From positions 2,108,001-2,172,000 of the forward strand of contig JAULSU010000006.1 in the NCBI GenBank assembly GCA_030512335.1: 64,000 bases of DNA, written 5' to 3'. The notes beneath the pieces are model-generated. The model saw nothing but the letters and a program-made list of their open reading frames with translations, was not told where the DNA came from and made no database searches. This document shows, piece by piece, positions 21,523-31,222 of the stretch. The stretch's first letter is position 1, and the number at the start of each line of letters is the position of its first letter. A program made the translations under genes and the position numbers. The DNA comes from Immersiella caudata (taxonomy: Eukaryota > Ascomycota > Sordariomycetes > Sordariales > Lasiosphaeriaceae).

Positions 21523-24215
21523 ATGGGCATCTCCAGGCCCTCTGGGCCTCGCCGCAGGTTCCACCCCGGCCCGAACAGCAAAATGACCTTCACGCCTTCG
21601 ACCCCCCCAAAAGCGAAACTTCGGCGCCGGTCATACACCATCAACTTGCCGCCATGCTTCACCCACAGTCCCTCCGATTCGGGCTACGGCTCAGGTTCGG
21701 GTAGCCCACCATCCCCAAAGAAAAAGCCGAAAGGACTATGGATGCTTGGGGACGGAAATCAGTCCGACTTCGACGATCCCTCGGAAGACCCCTTTGCGAG
21801 TAAGGATGAGGGCGATGATGTGGTTGTTGAGTTTTGGGACGGACCAAATACGCGAACGAAACAGAAGTCAAAGCCAGTCACCTTTCCAGTACGCCTGGCC
21901 CGCCCAAGGCCCAAGATCCCTCCATCGTTCCTCTCCGGCACAGACATTCGGCTTCCCAAACGGAGCTCTGACCTCAGTCTCGCGCGGTATACCGCTAGGT
22001 CCCAGAAGCATCCAGATCGGTTCATCCCCTCCCGGTCGGATTCGGCAAACGCAGTAGACAAGTATAGGACGGGTAAAGATGCACACGAGTTGACACCCTC
22101 CGAGAAACTACTTCGTCATGAGGGCGCCTCGGAGGACGCATTTTGCTACCGTCGGCGAATTATTACACCCCTAGCTGCCGACTTCCGGCCTCAGTCTCTT
22201 CCCTCCTCTTCCCCCAGTGGCATCCGAGGTTCGTATTTTCCATGTCCAGGTGCAACTGATGCTGACGCTGGACCGTAGTCGGCAGTGTTTTAGGGCCCCT
22301 TGATCAGAATAGCACCAGAGCTGGTGGCTCGAGGCAGGTCAGCTACGGCAATGTGTGGGCCGTTGGTGGTGTTGCTCCTAGTGCGGCTGCCGTTGACGAC
22401 GGTCGCGGCCAGTTTCTCCGGAGTGGGACCAATGCCCGACTCTTTCGAACCTCGTTCCCAACTGCCAAGCCAATAGGCAAAGATGAACTCGAGAAGCACA
22501 AGGCCCGACTTGCAGAGGCCCTTGGATTTGACCGGACGCAGCGAATACTCGAGATGAACATTCCCCGCTACCGCGATAAGGACGCAAGGGCCAAGTTAAG
22601 GGGCAAGAAATGGGACGGGCGCACAAAATGGGACGGCACAAGATGGGCCAACGAAGGCTTCGTCCGAAGTAAGTCGGTGATGCACGCGGTCTCGAAGCAA
22701 ATTTATTGACGTTGGGCAGAACGTAGGAAACCCCGGGAGAGCAGAACCCTTCCAGCCGCTCCGTTCAAGTAAGTTTGGAGACCTTTCAATGGGGCACGAC
22801 TGACAAGTGAAAGGGTCTTGGATGCACCAAATCTGCGAGACGACTTCTATTGCTCCATTTTAGCCTACTCTTCTACTTGCCGCACGCTGGCTGTTGGGCT
22901 TAGTGATCTGCTTTACGGGTGGTCCGAAACTGGCGGCGTCAAGCTGCTCAACCTTGGAACCGAGCCGGAGTGCCACCTAACCAGTGTTGCGTTCTCTTCG
23001 ACAGAAGGAGGCAAAGGAATCCTCGCATATGGCCGCAGCAATCGAACCCTTGGGCTGATGTCTTTGTTCGATGATTCACCGGAGCCACCATCTCAAAGCC
23101 CCTTGCCACGATTCGAACTGCTTCACCCAGCACCAGTTACCTGCTTGAGCTGGAAGCCAACACCCACACCTCGACGCTCCAAGAGCCCAATCAACCCAGG
23201 CGTCATTGTCCAGACGGATGACCTGCTGGTTGGCGATGAGATTGGCCGGGTTTATTACTATTCCGTAGAATGGCCCGAAAGATGGGAGGTCGAGCGAGAC
23301 AACTGGGCTGGGCAGATGACTCTCTTAGTTCGAATCGATGTGCACAACCAGCAGATCTGTGGTCTTTCCTGGTCCAAGAACGGCGATCTCTTTGCCACGG
23401 GCGGGAACGACAACCAATGTTTCTTGTTTGAAACCAGCAAGGTACTCGATCTCGACGCCAGCACGGTATCTGGGACTGAAGAAGATTCCCCAGACGAGTC
23501 TGCGGCATACGAAAACGATGAAAATCAGTCCAGTATCCCCTCAACCACGCCGAGTGGGGAGAGCAGCGAGGCTTACTCCGCGGCCGAGACCGAGATTCAG
23601 AGGCCCAGGGCTTCTACACATCACGTCGCGCACCTCAAGCTTGGTGATCAGAAACATCGGTGGCCGCATGGGGCCGCAGTCAAAGCCATTGCCTTCTGCC
23701 CTTGGCAAGATGGTCTGGTGGCAACTGGGGGAGGCTCGAACGACAAATGCATTCATTTCTTTCACACTACGTCCGGAGCCCCTCTAGCGACAATTGCGGT
23801 TTCGGCGCAAGTGACGAGCTTGATCTGGTCCACGACGAGACACGAGATCGCTGCCACGTTTGGCTACGCCGAGCCGGAACACCCCGTACGGATCGCTGTG
23901 TTCTCGTACCCGGAATGTCGCCAGGTTGCCGCGATCCCCTGGGCCGGCGAGCATCGAGCGCTTTACGCCATTCCTTTTCCAAGCGAGCCTGATGACTCCC
24001 GATCGGCCAGAGATGGCACGCGGGAGCGAGGCCACAGTCGCACCGCAATGGAAGGCTGCATTATGGTTGCGTCGAGCGATAAGAGCGTCAAGTTCCATGA
24101 GGTATGGACGACGGCAGACAAGAAGGCTACGGCGGGTGGTGTCGGCATGCTTGGCGGCAGTGACATCCTAGAGAGCCTTGAGGGGATCGATAGAGACAGC
24201 GAAGTGATTCGGTAA
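21523..24215 (+). CDS. CDC20/CDH1-family APC/C activator, AMA1-like
   Basis: Four exons: 21523-22228, 22279-22668, 22720-22768 and 22814-24215, giving about 848 residues. The ATG at 21580 (MTFTPSTPP) is an alternative start. The diagnostic features are present. The C-box DRFIPSR is at about residues 165-171. A linker follows with the joint IR-V-GSVLGPL. The family hinge PFKVLDAPNLRDDFY comes next, then a WD40 propeller (ICGLSWSKNGDLFATGGNDNQ is one blade), and the C-terminal dipeptide is Ile-Arg (SEVIR). C-box and IR tail dock on the anaphase-promoting complex, and the propeller binds substrate degrons. Hinge and propeller diverge from standard Cdc20 and Cdh1, with blade 1 lacking LxLxWS. That and the long N-terminus point to the AMA1/Mfr1 meiosis-specific branch, which is inference. 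A loop rich in Ser/Glu/Asp interrupts the propeller around 23460-23600. Confidence 0.85.
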
Positions 24216-24880
24216 TAGTGACGAGCAGAGTGTTTGCCAATAGCAACAGGCACATATTGCAACCTCAAATCGGACATGGGTGGATTGGATCGAAACCAGG
24301 GGGTTCGTCACGTTGGGTGGGCCGTTCAATTTGGTCGAGCAAGGGGGTGGTCAGTACGAGAGTATTAGACAACAAATTGACAGACGCCTTTTAGCAAGCA
24401 AGAAAGTTGGGCCTTGTTCATAGATAGTGATGCCAGCGTTGGTAAGCATCAATACCCAGCGCCAAGATTAGTAGCGTTGACACGACTGGAATTGTTGCAA
24501 GGTGCAATATGTGGACGGCATGGAGCTTGTCGGTCGCTGAGACAATATGTATGGAGAAGGACAGGCAGACCTCAAGTTGTAAGCCAAAGAATACATCCGT
24601 AAGTTGAACGCCGCGCAAATGCAAGTCGGGACCCTCCGTCCCGGATATCCTATGGCACTGATAGCCTTTGAAGTCCCAGCCAGAGACAAGGAAACAAATA
24701 GAGCGCTCTTGCTTGTTGCGCGTCTCGGTATGCTTGAGCGTTCTGTATCGGGACAAGCACGAATACCACTCTCCAAACTGCCCCAAACATGCGACACTCT
24801 ATCCCGTTCTGCTCAACGCCCCCATCTACTCCTCAACGAACCTCGCCTCCTGAACACCACAACTCTACAAACAGCCTTCC
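24216..24880. other. Convergent intergenic region
   Basis: It lies between the 3' ends of the APC/C activator (plus) and the SNARE gene (minus). I see no coding sequence or repeat. Confidence 0.45.
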
Positions 24881-25805
24881 TCACTTCAAAATAGCAATCA
24901 ACAACACCAGGATTATGATCAACGCCACAATCGCCACCATTTGCCGACTCTCACTCGCCGTCCGAGCAATACGATCCACCTGCCTTCGTGCCCGCCCCAA
25001 CGTGCTGGCATGCCTGTCGACTACCCTCTCGCTCTCATCCAGCATCAACACCTGCTCGTCCAGCTCATCGCCTATCCGCATCGACAGCTCTCGCTGGCGG
25101 GAGATACTCACCCCGAGCGCATCCAGCTGGGCATCTTGCTCCTCCAGAATCCGCTGGTGATATTCGTGGATCTGCACATTGTCGAGGTTGGCGGCCTGAT
25201 CGCGGTACCCGGCCGTGTCGGGATCGTCCCGGTAGGGGAAGAGCGGGTTTGAGTCTACGGCGGGAGGGCCGTTTTGAGCTTCGAGGTCTAGCGGGGAGTC
25301 GGAGAAGCGGACGGTTTTGGGGGTGGAGACTTTGCGTGTTGGTTTTTGGCGGGGGGAGGTTGGTGGGTTTGGGTTCGAGGAGGAGGACTGAGCGTGGGCG
25401 AAGTCGGCGGCGAGGGAGGGATCATTGGGGGAGGTGAGGGTGGTGGAGGTGGCGGGCGTGGGGAAGCCGTGGAATTGGGAGGAGAGGTCGTGGTATTGTT
25501 TTTGGAGGGTGGTAAGGGTCGAGGCGAGGGCGGAAGATTTTCTGAGAGGGGGTTAGAAGGGGAGAAGGGGAGAAGGGGAGGGGAGGGTGGTGATGAGGGG
25601 GGACTCACGCTTCGTCGCCGGCTTCCTGGAGGCGGGTTTGTTCCTTTTCGAGGGCTTCAAGGCCCCCGCGGAATTGATCTAGTGAGCGTGAGATGTGGCC
25701 ATCTTGGGAGTCGCGGGAAAGTTTGAGCGTCTTTGCGCGTTGTCGCTCGAGGAGGGATAGTTTGATGTGGTCGGCGAGGAGGAGCAGCGCGTTCGGGTTC
25801 GACAT
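24881..25805 (-). CDS. SYN8-type endosomal Qc-SNARE (syntaxin)
   Basis: Two exons, 25805-25609 and 25541-24881, joined at GC|A (Ala), giving 285 residues. The N-terminal exon forms a helical domain (LLLLADHIKLSLLERQRA; LEALEKEQTRLQEAG). A low-complexity Ser/Thr/Pro linker follows. The SNARE motif runs from about residue 190 (HEYHQRILEEQDAQLDALG) to 250, with heptad hydrophobics and a central Gln in LDEQVLML at the ionic layer. The protein ends in a tail anchor, VAIVALIIILVLLIAIL. This layout is that of Syn8/syntaxin-8 Qc-SNAREs, which act in fusion at endosomes and the vacuole. The gene is convergent with the APC/C activator and divergent from the DUF3716 gene (411 bp between starts). The choice of SYN8 over TLG1 rests on overall layout. 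Confidence 0.85.
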
Positions 25806-26216
25806 GGCGGCGGCTTGTGGTCGATGGACTCACTGGAGAGGGGATCGGGGACAGTCGATGTCAAGAATAGAATGCGGCGTGTGGTTAGTCTGGCGAGCGA
25901 TCATGCCGTGTTTCGGTTGGTGTTGAACTGAAAGTCAATCAACCGGGTCATGCGGGTTCCCGGCTGAGACCTGGCTCGTTGCTGCTGCATTACGCACATC
26001 CGCGCGGCTTGGTCGGGTGGTGGTCCGTGCGCTGCAGCCGAACCCCCAAGGTCCATTTGGCGATTCCTTGTGGGCTGTACAAAATAACCTCTCACCCACC
26101 CTCTCGATTGCCCACCTTTCTTGTAGGCGGGCGCCGCCCCCATCTGCCCCATACTGTTGCTTACACGCACGTGGAAAGAAGACTGTTAGGATTATTCGGT
26201 ACGGTGGCGAAGAGGG
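25806..26216. promoter_or_regulatory. Divergent promoter region (SNARE / DUF3716)
   Basis: Both flanking genes start outward from this 411-bp region, so it carries both promoters. I can name no specific binding site. Confidence 0.35.
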
Positions 26217-27074
26217 ATGGCGGAAGCCGTTGCGACGGCGCAGGCCGATGCGATGGACACGCAGGCGAGCCCCCCCGCCGAAACGCCAGCTGCGGCGTCG
26301 GTCGAGCTGCCGCCGCCTCCACCGGACATGCCGGCCGCCTTTCCCAAGAAGCGCCGAGGCCGGCCACCCGGACGCCCCAACATGACGGTTCGCGAGGCCG
26401 ACTACGAGGAGAACCCGCTTGTGCGGGCGTGGAACGCAGCCAAGTCGGAGCGGCCAATGTCTGTTGTGCCCATCTACATCCGCCAAGCCCTTACCGACGC
26501 CGCCCTCGTCCACGACACCCAGCGCCAAATCTTCCGCTTGCCCAGTCGGGAGGTTATTTATTTTGTCCAGGGTTGGATCACCGCTCGTCATATTGCCTCA
26601 CAACGGCCCAGCTATGTCAATGGGCTTCTCATCCACTCTCGCGGCCAAGACGCTCCGTTGTCCTGTGCTCAGTGTACGGAAAGGCGAAATAAAAACGCTC
26701 TAGGCCCCTTCCTAACGTGCCGAATTCTCCCGGGGAGTTACCACAACAGTTGTTCAAACTGCAAGTGGTTTGACAACACTTCGGCATGCTCGCTGTATAC
26801 CGGACCCAAGCCAAACCGGAAGCGAAAGGCGAAGGAGGCAGCCGTTCAGGAGCAGGAGCCGCAGGACAATGGCACAGGCAACGACGCGGGTGAGGGATAT
26901 CTTCCCGTGAGCGAGGCGCCTGAAAGTATCGGGGATCAGCAGACTTCAGAGGATGGTATTGATCCTGCGTTGCAAGCGCATGTCGATGCGGCGGTGGACG
27001 CTGCCTCTGGCGTTGACATGGACGAAGCGTTGGAAGTTCAGTTCGGGGATATGCAGGAAGTGTACGACGTCTAG
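26217..27074 (+). CDS. AT-hook protein with DUF3716 Cys domain
   Basis: A single exon of 285 residues. The N-terminal part has an AT-hook core (KRRGRPPGRP, about residues 45-54), which binds the minor groove of AT-rich DNA. The middle has the fungal DUF3716 pattern: CAQCTERRNKNALGPFLTC, then a spacer and SCSNCKWFDNTSACSLY. Its four to six Cys look like a metal-binding module (about residues 142-195). A basic patch (PNRKRKAKE) and an acidic Gln/Glu/Asp tail follow. DUF3716 proteins are numerous in filamentous fungi and unassigned; a nuclear DNA-binding role is inferred from the hook and the basic signals. The start ATG is the first in the frame and is followed by an Ala-rich leader without signal-peptide character. 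Confidence 0.8.
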   Translation: MAEAVATAQADAMDTQASPPAETPAAASVELPPPPPDMPAAFPKKRRGRPPGRPNMTVREADYEENPLVRAWNAAKSERPMSVVPIYIRQALTDAALVHDTQRQIFRLPSREVIYFVQGWITARHIASQRPSYVNGLLIHSRGQDAPLSCAQCTERRNKNALGPFLTCRILPGSYHNSCSNCKWFDNTSACSLYTGPKPNRKRKAKEAAVQEQEPQDNGTGNDAGEGYLPVSEAPESIGDQQTSEDGIDPALQAHVDAAVDAASGVDMDEALEVQFGDMQEVYDV

Positions 27075-27974
27075 TTTGCGAAGTTGCAAGTTGGTTGTGA
27101 TGCGGTGGCTGACTGGGGTGGTAGACACGGTTCGAATAATATGGATGCGCAACTAGCAGCGCAACTTCTTCCGGAGATTCAAAGGCATGACGACTCTGCA
27201 GATGAGACATGAACTACTTGAGTAGCGGATATCCAACGTCGATTTCTTGGACCTCGAGTAATCATATTCATCGTTAGGTAAGCTTGGCCTGTATCCGTAG
27301 CTTAGCATCTAAGGCTTATTCAATGAGGATCAGACTTTCTAGCACCAATATTAGATTCTGATTAGTTAACCGCAGCGGAGGCTCCTGTCAACTGGGTAGC
27401 CACGGCGGGACTGGACGTGGCGAACTGGGCTGAAGATGTGGAACAGCGGATCTCCTACCAAACCAAACGAGTTTCTGTTAATTGGGTTCAGCATCCGACT
27501 GCCTGGAAAAGAATTTCGGTGCACCCATATTTTTACTCGGGACAAGAAGGGCAGCTTTGCATTTTCGTGGGTGGGCAAGAGTGCCGTGCCCCCTTCCGCT
27601 TAAGTTCCCCCGCGCCGAACCAGACAGGCCGCAGCTCAGCTTCAAGCGGATCAGCCGCTCTCTTCCAAGCTTTCCACCTGGAAACAAAGCCATAGCAGCT
27701 CTGGTCATCAAAAACTTTCCGTCAAAGGACAACCAAAAAAGAGACCGAACCAAGAACTGGTGGCGGGCGTGAGTGCCCACGCGTCCGCTCAAATCAAGAA
27801 CTCGATGCGACTCCAACCCCCAATACAAAGAAGTTTTTGGGGGACGAAACAACCACCCTGCTCTTAAAAAGCGACGCCTCACAGCGCAAGCCACAATTAT
27901 AACCACTTCGCCGCGACCCACATCCGGCCCCCAAACGATGCCAACACCAGCAAAAATTCAGCTTTTTCTATATC
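27075..27974. other. Gene-free stretch before the tRNA pair
   Basis: No supported gene. The short frames have no domain. It would contain the 3' UTR of the DUF3716 gene and the 3' flank of the minus-strand tRNA-Asp gene. Confidence 0.4.
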
Positions 27975-28064
27975 TCTCCCGCCGGGAATTGAACCCGGGT
28001 CTCGAGCGAAGTCTCCCTCATCGAGGATGACAAGCTCACATACTGACCACTATACTACGGAAGA
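27975..28064 (-). tRNA. tRNA-Asp (GTC) with intron
   Basis: Read on the minus strand, the 7-bp acceptor stem TCTTCCG/CGGGAGA pairs fully (one G-T). The D arm GTATAGTGGTCAGTAT (box A) is typical of fungal tRNA-Asp. The T arm is CCGGGTTCAATTCCCGG (box B). The anticodon stem GAGC/GCTC holds a loop TT-GTC-A, followed directly after position 37 by about 19 extra bases, the canonical place for a nuclear tRNA intron. The mature length without them is about 71 nt. CCA is not encoded, as expected in eukaryotes. Confidence 0.88.
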
Positions 28065-28110
28065 TGTGTGGATGTCGCCACCCACGGTAGTTTTTGGTCG
28101 TGCCTGGTTC

Positions 28111-28190
28111 TCGGGAACGGGGAATCGAACCCGGGCTGCTGAGTACTCAAACATGAGAGTCAGCGATGTTAGCCACTACACCATACCCAA
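28111..28190 (-). tRNA. tRNA-Glu (CTC) with intron
   Basis: On the minus strand the D arm is GGTGTAGTGGCTAACAT, the standard fungal tRNA-Glu form. The anticodon stem GCTGA/TCAGC encloses CT-CTC-A followed by about 10 intron bases and C38. The T arm is GGGTTCGATTCCC. The acceptor stem TTGGGTA/TTCCCGA has one T-T mismatch, and one T-stem pair is also mismatched, so function is likely but not certain. It lies 46 bp upstream of the tRNA-Asp gene on the same strand. Confidence 0.75.
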
Positions 28191-28967
28191 TTGTTGAAAT
28201 CTGTGTGCGAAAAACAGCTTGATGGATGGGGCTGGGTGGAGGGATGGCTCTGCTGGTTGACGGGATGGCATGGATGTTCAGAGGCTAGGGCTCCACGACG
28301 AGCACCCCAATGACTCGTCGACTTTCCGCCTTCACAACGCCCCCGCACGGAGTCCTCACCGATGAAGAACGAGGAAACAGAGTTGGTAGGGAGCGGAAGG
28401 TCCCGTACAGGACACCTCGCGTGTCCTCGGTGTTTCGTTGAGGCGTAAAGACACCTACGCCAAGTATCGTCAACTCTCGGAAGCCAAAATCAAGTTTCAT
28501 GACAACTTTTTCACTTCGGATGTTGCAATCGGATGTAGTGCTTCGGAGCTGGAGGAATGGAACCTGCATTGAACTGCGTCGCCACCGTGCCAACGACCAC
28601 AGGTGGGTTTTTAACGCTGGTTAGAGCGGCTGTCGACCTTCGTCTGGCCAGAAAAGGGGAAGCGCTTCGGCGGGTATATGTTGTGGGACGTAGAACCCAG
28701 GAGTTCGGAAAATGCCTAGCATTTACACACAACCGTTGATTGGTGTCCAAACTGGGTGGTTGTATTCGTGTTACATCTGGTTGGGCGCCACAACGGAAAC
28801 AACTTGACACCCTGGCAGCCGAGACATTCCTTTGGCCGCATCCTCGGGAAGAATCTTGTCCTTCATGAACAGCGGAGCCGGACTCGATCCTCCGTGGCTA
28901 GCTTGGTGAGAAGGGCGGTGGGGTTTCTCGGGCGGCATGAACACTAGTTACACTGCCCTAGAAACCG
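28191..28967. other. Gene-free stretch with tRNA-like scraps
   Basis: The minus strand at about 28540-28570 resembles a T arm and acceptor end (AGGTTCCATTCCTCC). The plus strand at about 28615-28640 resembles a D arm (TGGTTAGAGCGG). Neither can be folded into a whole tRNA. No coding region is supported. Confidence 0.3.

Positions 28968-29007
<40 letters not shown>
28968..29007. repeat. Poly(A) tract, 40 nt
   Basis: An uninterrupted run of 40 A on the plus strand. It could be a simple microsatellite or the tail of an old retroposed sequence. I could not identify target-site duplications or an element body. Confidence 0.9.
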
Positions 29008-29009
<2 letters not shown>

Positions 29010-29650
29010 AGAGCAGCGAAGCAAGGCTTGGAAGATGTTGTGATGCAGACCTTTCGCTAACTTCGGACGCAGATCCGGCTCCAGATCCAATTACCCCTTC
29101 CGACTTCTCCACAAGAAGTTGCCTTCTCAGTTCCTACCACACAAGCCGCTGCCGTCACCACGCAGGGAATCTTTCATTAATTCATCGGGGAGATGCATGC
29201 AGCCATGGGATGTTCCAAGGAAAGCCGCCCCCAACTCTAGAAAGGGGCTTCACAAACAAAGGTGGCCCGTACATGATGGCCATCTTCCTATCGCTGACCT
29301 CCTTGAACAGAAGTGATCGTCAACGCAAGTCCCTTTTTCCTCGAACGTGGTCAAAGTTGTTGGTTCAGAGATTGAAAACTTCGGGTCCAGATATGAAATG
29401 GTGATGTCGACGACTCGAGGCTTGACAAAACGACGAAAATGAGATTCCGATGGACGAGAGTCTCGCGATGGTACGACTGGGGGACACATATAGAGAGAGA
29501 CAGAGCTTATGGAGATCTGGAAATCTATAAGAGTCACCATCTTCTTCTAGTTCTCCAGAAGTTTTCACTAGGCCATCAACATCTAGAACCATCAACACCA
29601 CTCCCAAAAATCACCAAGAAGCTTCTCTCAAGACGACCCTTGCAGCCAAG
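29008..29650. promoter_or_regulatory. Upstream region of the hydrophobin-like gene, TATA-like box
   Basis: The stretch ends at the ATG of the secreted protein. A TATA-like sequence (TCTATAA, 29524-29530) lies about 125 bp before the ATG, and the 5' UTR between them is A/C-rich, as is common for strongly expressed fungal genes. Nothing else is seen. Confidence 0.35.
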
Positions 29651-30006
29651 ATGCAGCTCATCAACACTGTCTTCACTTTCCTCGCCATTGCCATGACGGC
29701 CTCTGCCGCTCCAACCGGGGCAACCGTCCTAGAAGCCCGCACACCGCCCCCGGTATCTCAATGCAGCCAAGACCAAACGACCATTTGCTGCGTGTCCCTC
29801 CTTGGTATTCCAGTTTCTTGCAACATCATCAGCAGCTGCGGAGCAACAGCCTTTTGCTGCGACAATGACAGTAACACGGTCAATGTACGTTCAACCCTGG
29901 CATTACTCAGCGAGAGAATTCTAACCAGCCATGTTACCCGCCTCAGCAAGGGTTCGTCGTTGTCAACGATGTCATCGACACCTGCAACCTCCTCAGCATC
30001 GGCTAG
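29651..30006 (+). CDS. Hydrophobin-like secreted Cys-rich protein
   Basis: Two exons, 29651-29884 and 29947-30006, giving 97 residues. The intron has GTACGT, a TTCTAAC branch site and a CTCAG acceptor, phase 0. Residues 1-20 form a signal peptide with likely cleavage after SAA. The mature protein has eight Cys in the hydrophobin order C, CC, C, C, CC, C. Spacings are 7, 9, 5, 5 and about 20 residues, with six after the last Cys. The order is that of hydrophobins, which coat fungal aerial structures. However, the C4-C5 loop (5 residues) is much shorter and the C7-C8 loop longer than in class I or II. The core is hydrophobic (VSLLGIPV, FVVVNDVI). Either an atypical hydrophobin or an unrelated small secreted protein fits. 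Confidence 0.7.
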
Positions 30007-31222
30007 GCTTCAGGACGAAACAAGGGACCTCTCTGTCTTGTCAGCGGGCGTGATGGTTGGGTCAAACGATGGGCGTGAAACGATGGAAGGATGTGATGTG
30101 GTGCTTGCTGTTTTTTGTCTTCCTTCTCCTCTTCTGCCATTGGCTTAGGGGATTGACGCCTTTCCCACACTTGGGATGTTTTGTAACCAAGTTTCTGTTT
30201 GCCTTCCACAGTCATTACCTACAATCGAAAATTGCGCGCGCAACTCATCTTGCTTCTTTCCGCTCCACGTACATCGTAAACTGCTCGATATCAGATCGGT
30301 CGGAGTGTTTTGGTGTCCTGGGCGCATTCAGGGGCTGGGAGTGCGGCTGGGATCGGCAGAAGTGGCCACAGAGCTGGGCGTGCCCCCCACGCCCCCGCGT
30401 CCATGGTGACAGTTGCCATCCCCCCCCCCCCCCTCCAAACGGTCCACCGAAAATGCGGAGGACTGCGCCTGTGCCGGGGCCGCTAGGGCCGCCCACCGGA
30501 CAACGCCGACGGCCGATTCCCTTTTCTGGCGACCGGGAGAGGACCGCTTCGGCGATTTGCTGATCGCTGACCCTTTTAGGTCAACTCATCCCGGACTGCT
30601 CCCTTATCTTTTCGACCCTTTTCGACCCTTCTGAGCTCCCCGAAACTCTTGGGATGCCGCCTGCCACCACCTGGCCTATGCTGTGCAGATGATAAGGTCT
30701 TCGCGATGGGTTGCTTTCCCCTTTCCAGCAAAGAGGCCGCAGGAACCCTCAAAATCGGCACTTGAAGCAGACTAGAAGCGGCGACGAAGGGGTGGATTTT
30801 TGCGGCGCGGCATTCTTGCCTTGTGTAATTGGTTGTCATGCCAAATCGCTGAACCGCACCCTCAACTTCATCACCAGTCGCTCTTTCCCTAACTTGTGAA
30901 GAAGTCCTTGGCCTGTTGGTATCGCACCTTCTTCACTTTCCGTTATCTTTCGCCGCACAGCTGAGCAGGCTCCCGCCCCTGACTATATACCCACGCTTCT
31001 GACCCAAGATGCCCTCGTCACTGTCTTCATCCCCACCGCCGTGATTTCATTTCTTCAACCCCAACATCTGACACATACGAACAAAACACATCACCCACGG
31101 GGCGTGCCGCACTCCGCCGCCCGGCACAGACCAGCTCACTGTCTGGGACCTCCCTGAATCTGAGAAGCTCCTTCCTATTATTACCGTACCCGTTTCATGC
31201 TGCGCGCGTGCTCCTATCCACG
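30007..31222. other. Gene-free stretch with a C14 run
   Basis: It holds a run of 14 C at 30420-30433 and a TATA-like CTATATA about 240 bp before the next ATG. No coding sequence is supported. Confidence 0.4.
30420..30433. repeat. C14 homopolymer
   Basis: Fourteen consecutive C on the plus strand in non-coding DNA downstream of the hydrophobin-like gene. Confidence 0.9.

Noticed and set aside
25288..25726. Gly-rich plus-strand and Pro/Ser-rich minus-strand frames
   Set aside because: They are shadows of the linker region and intron of the SNARE gene.
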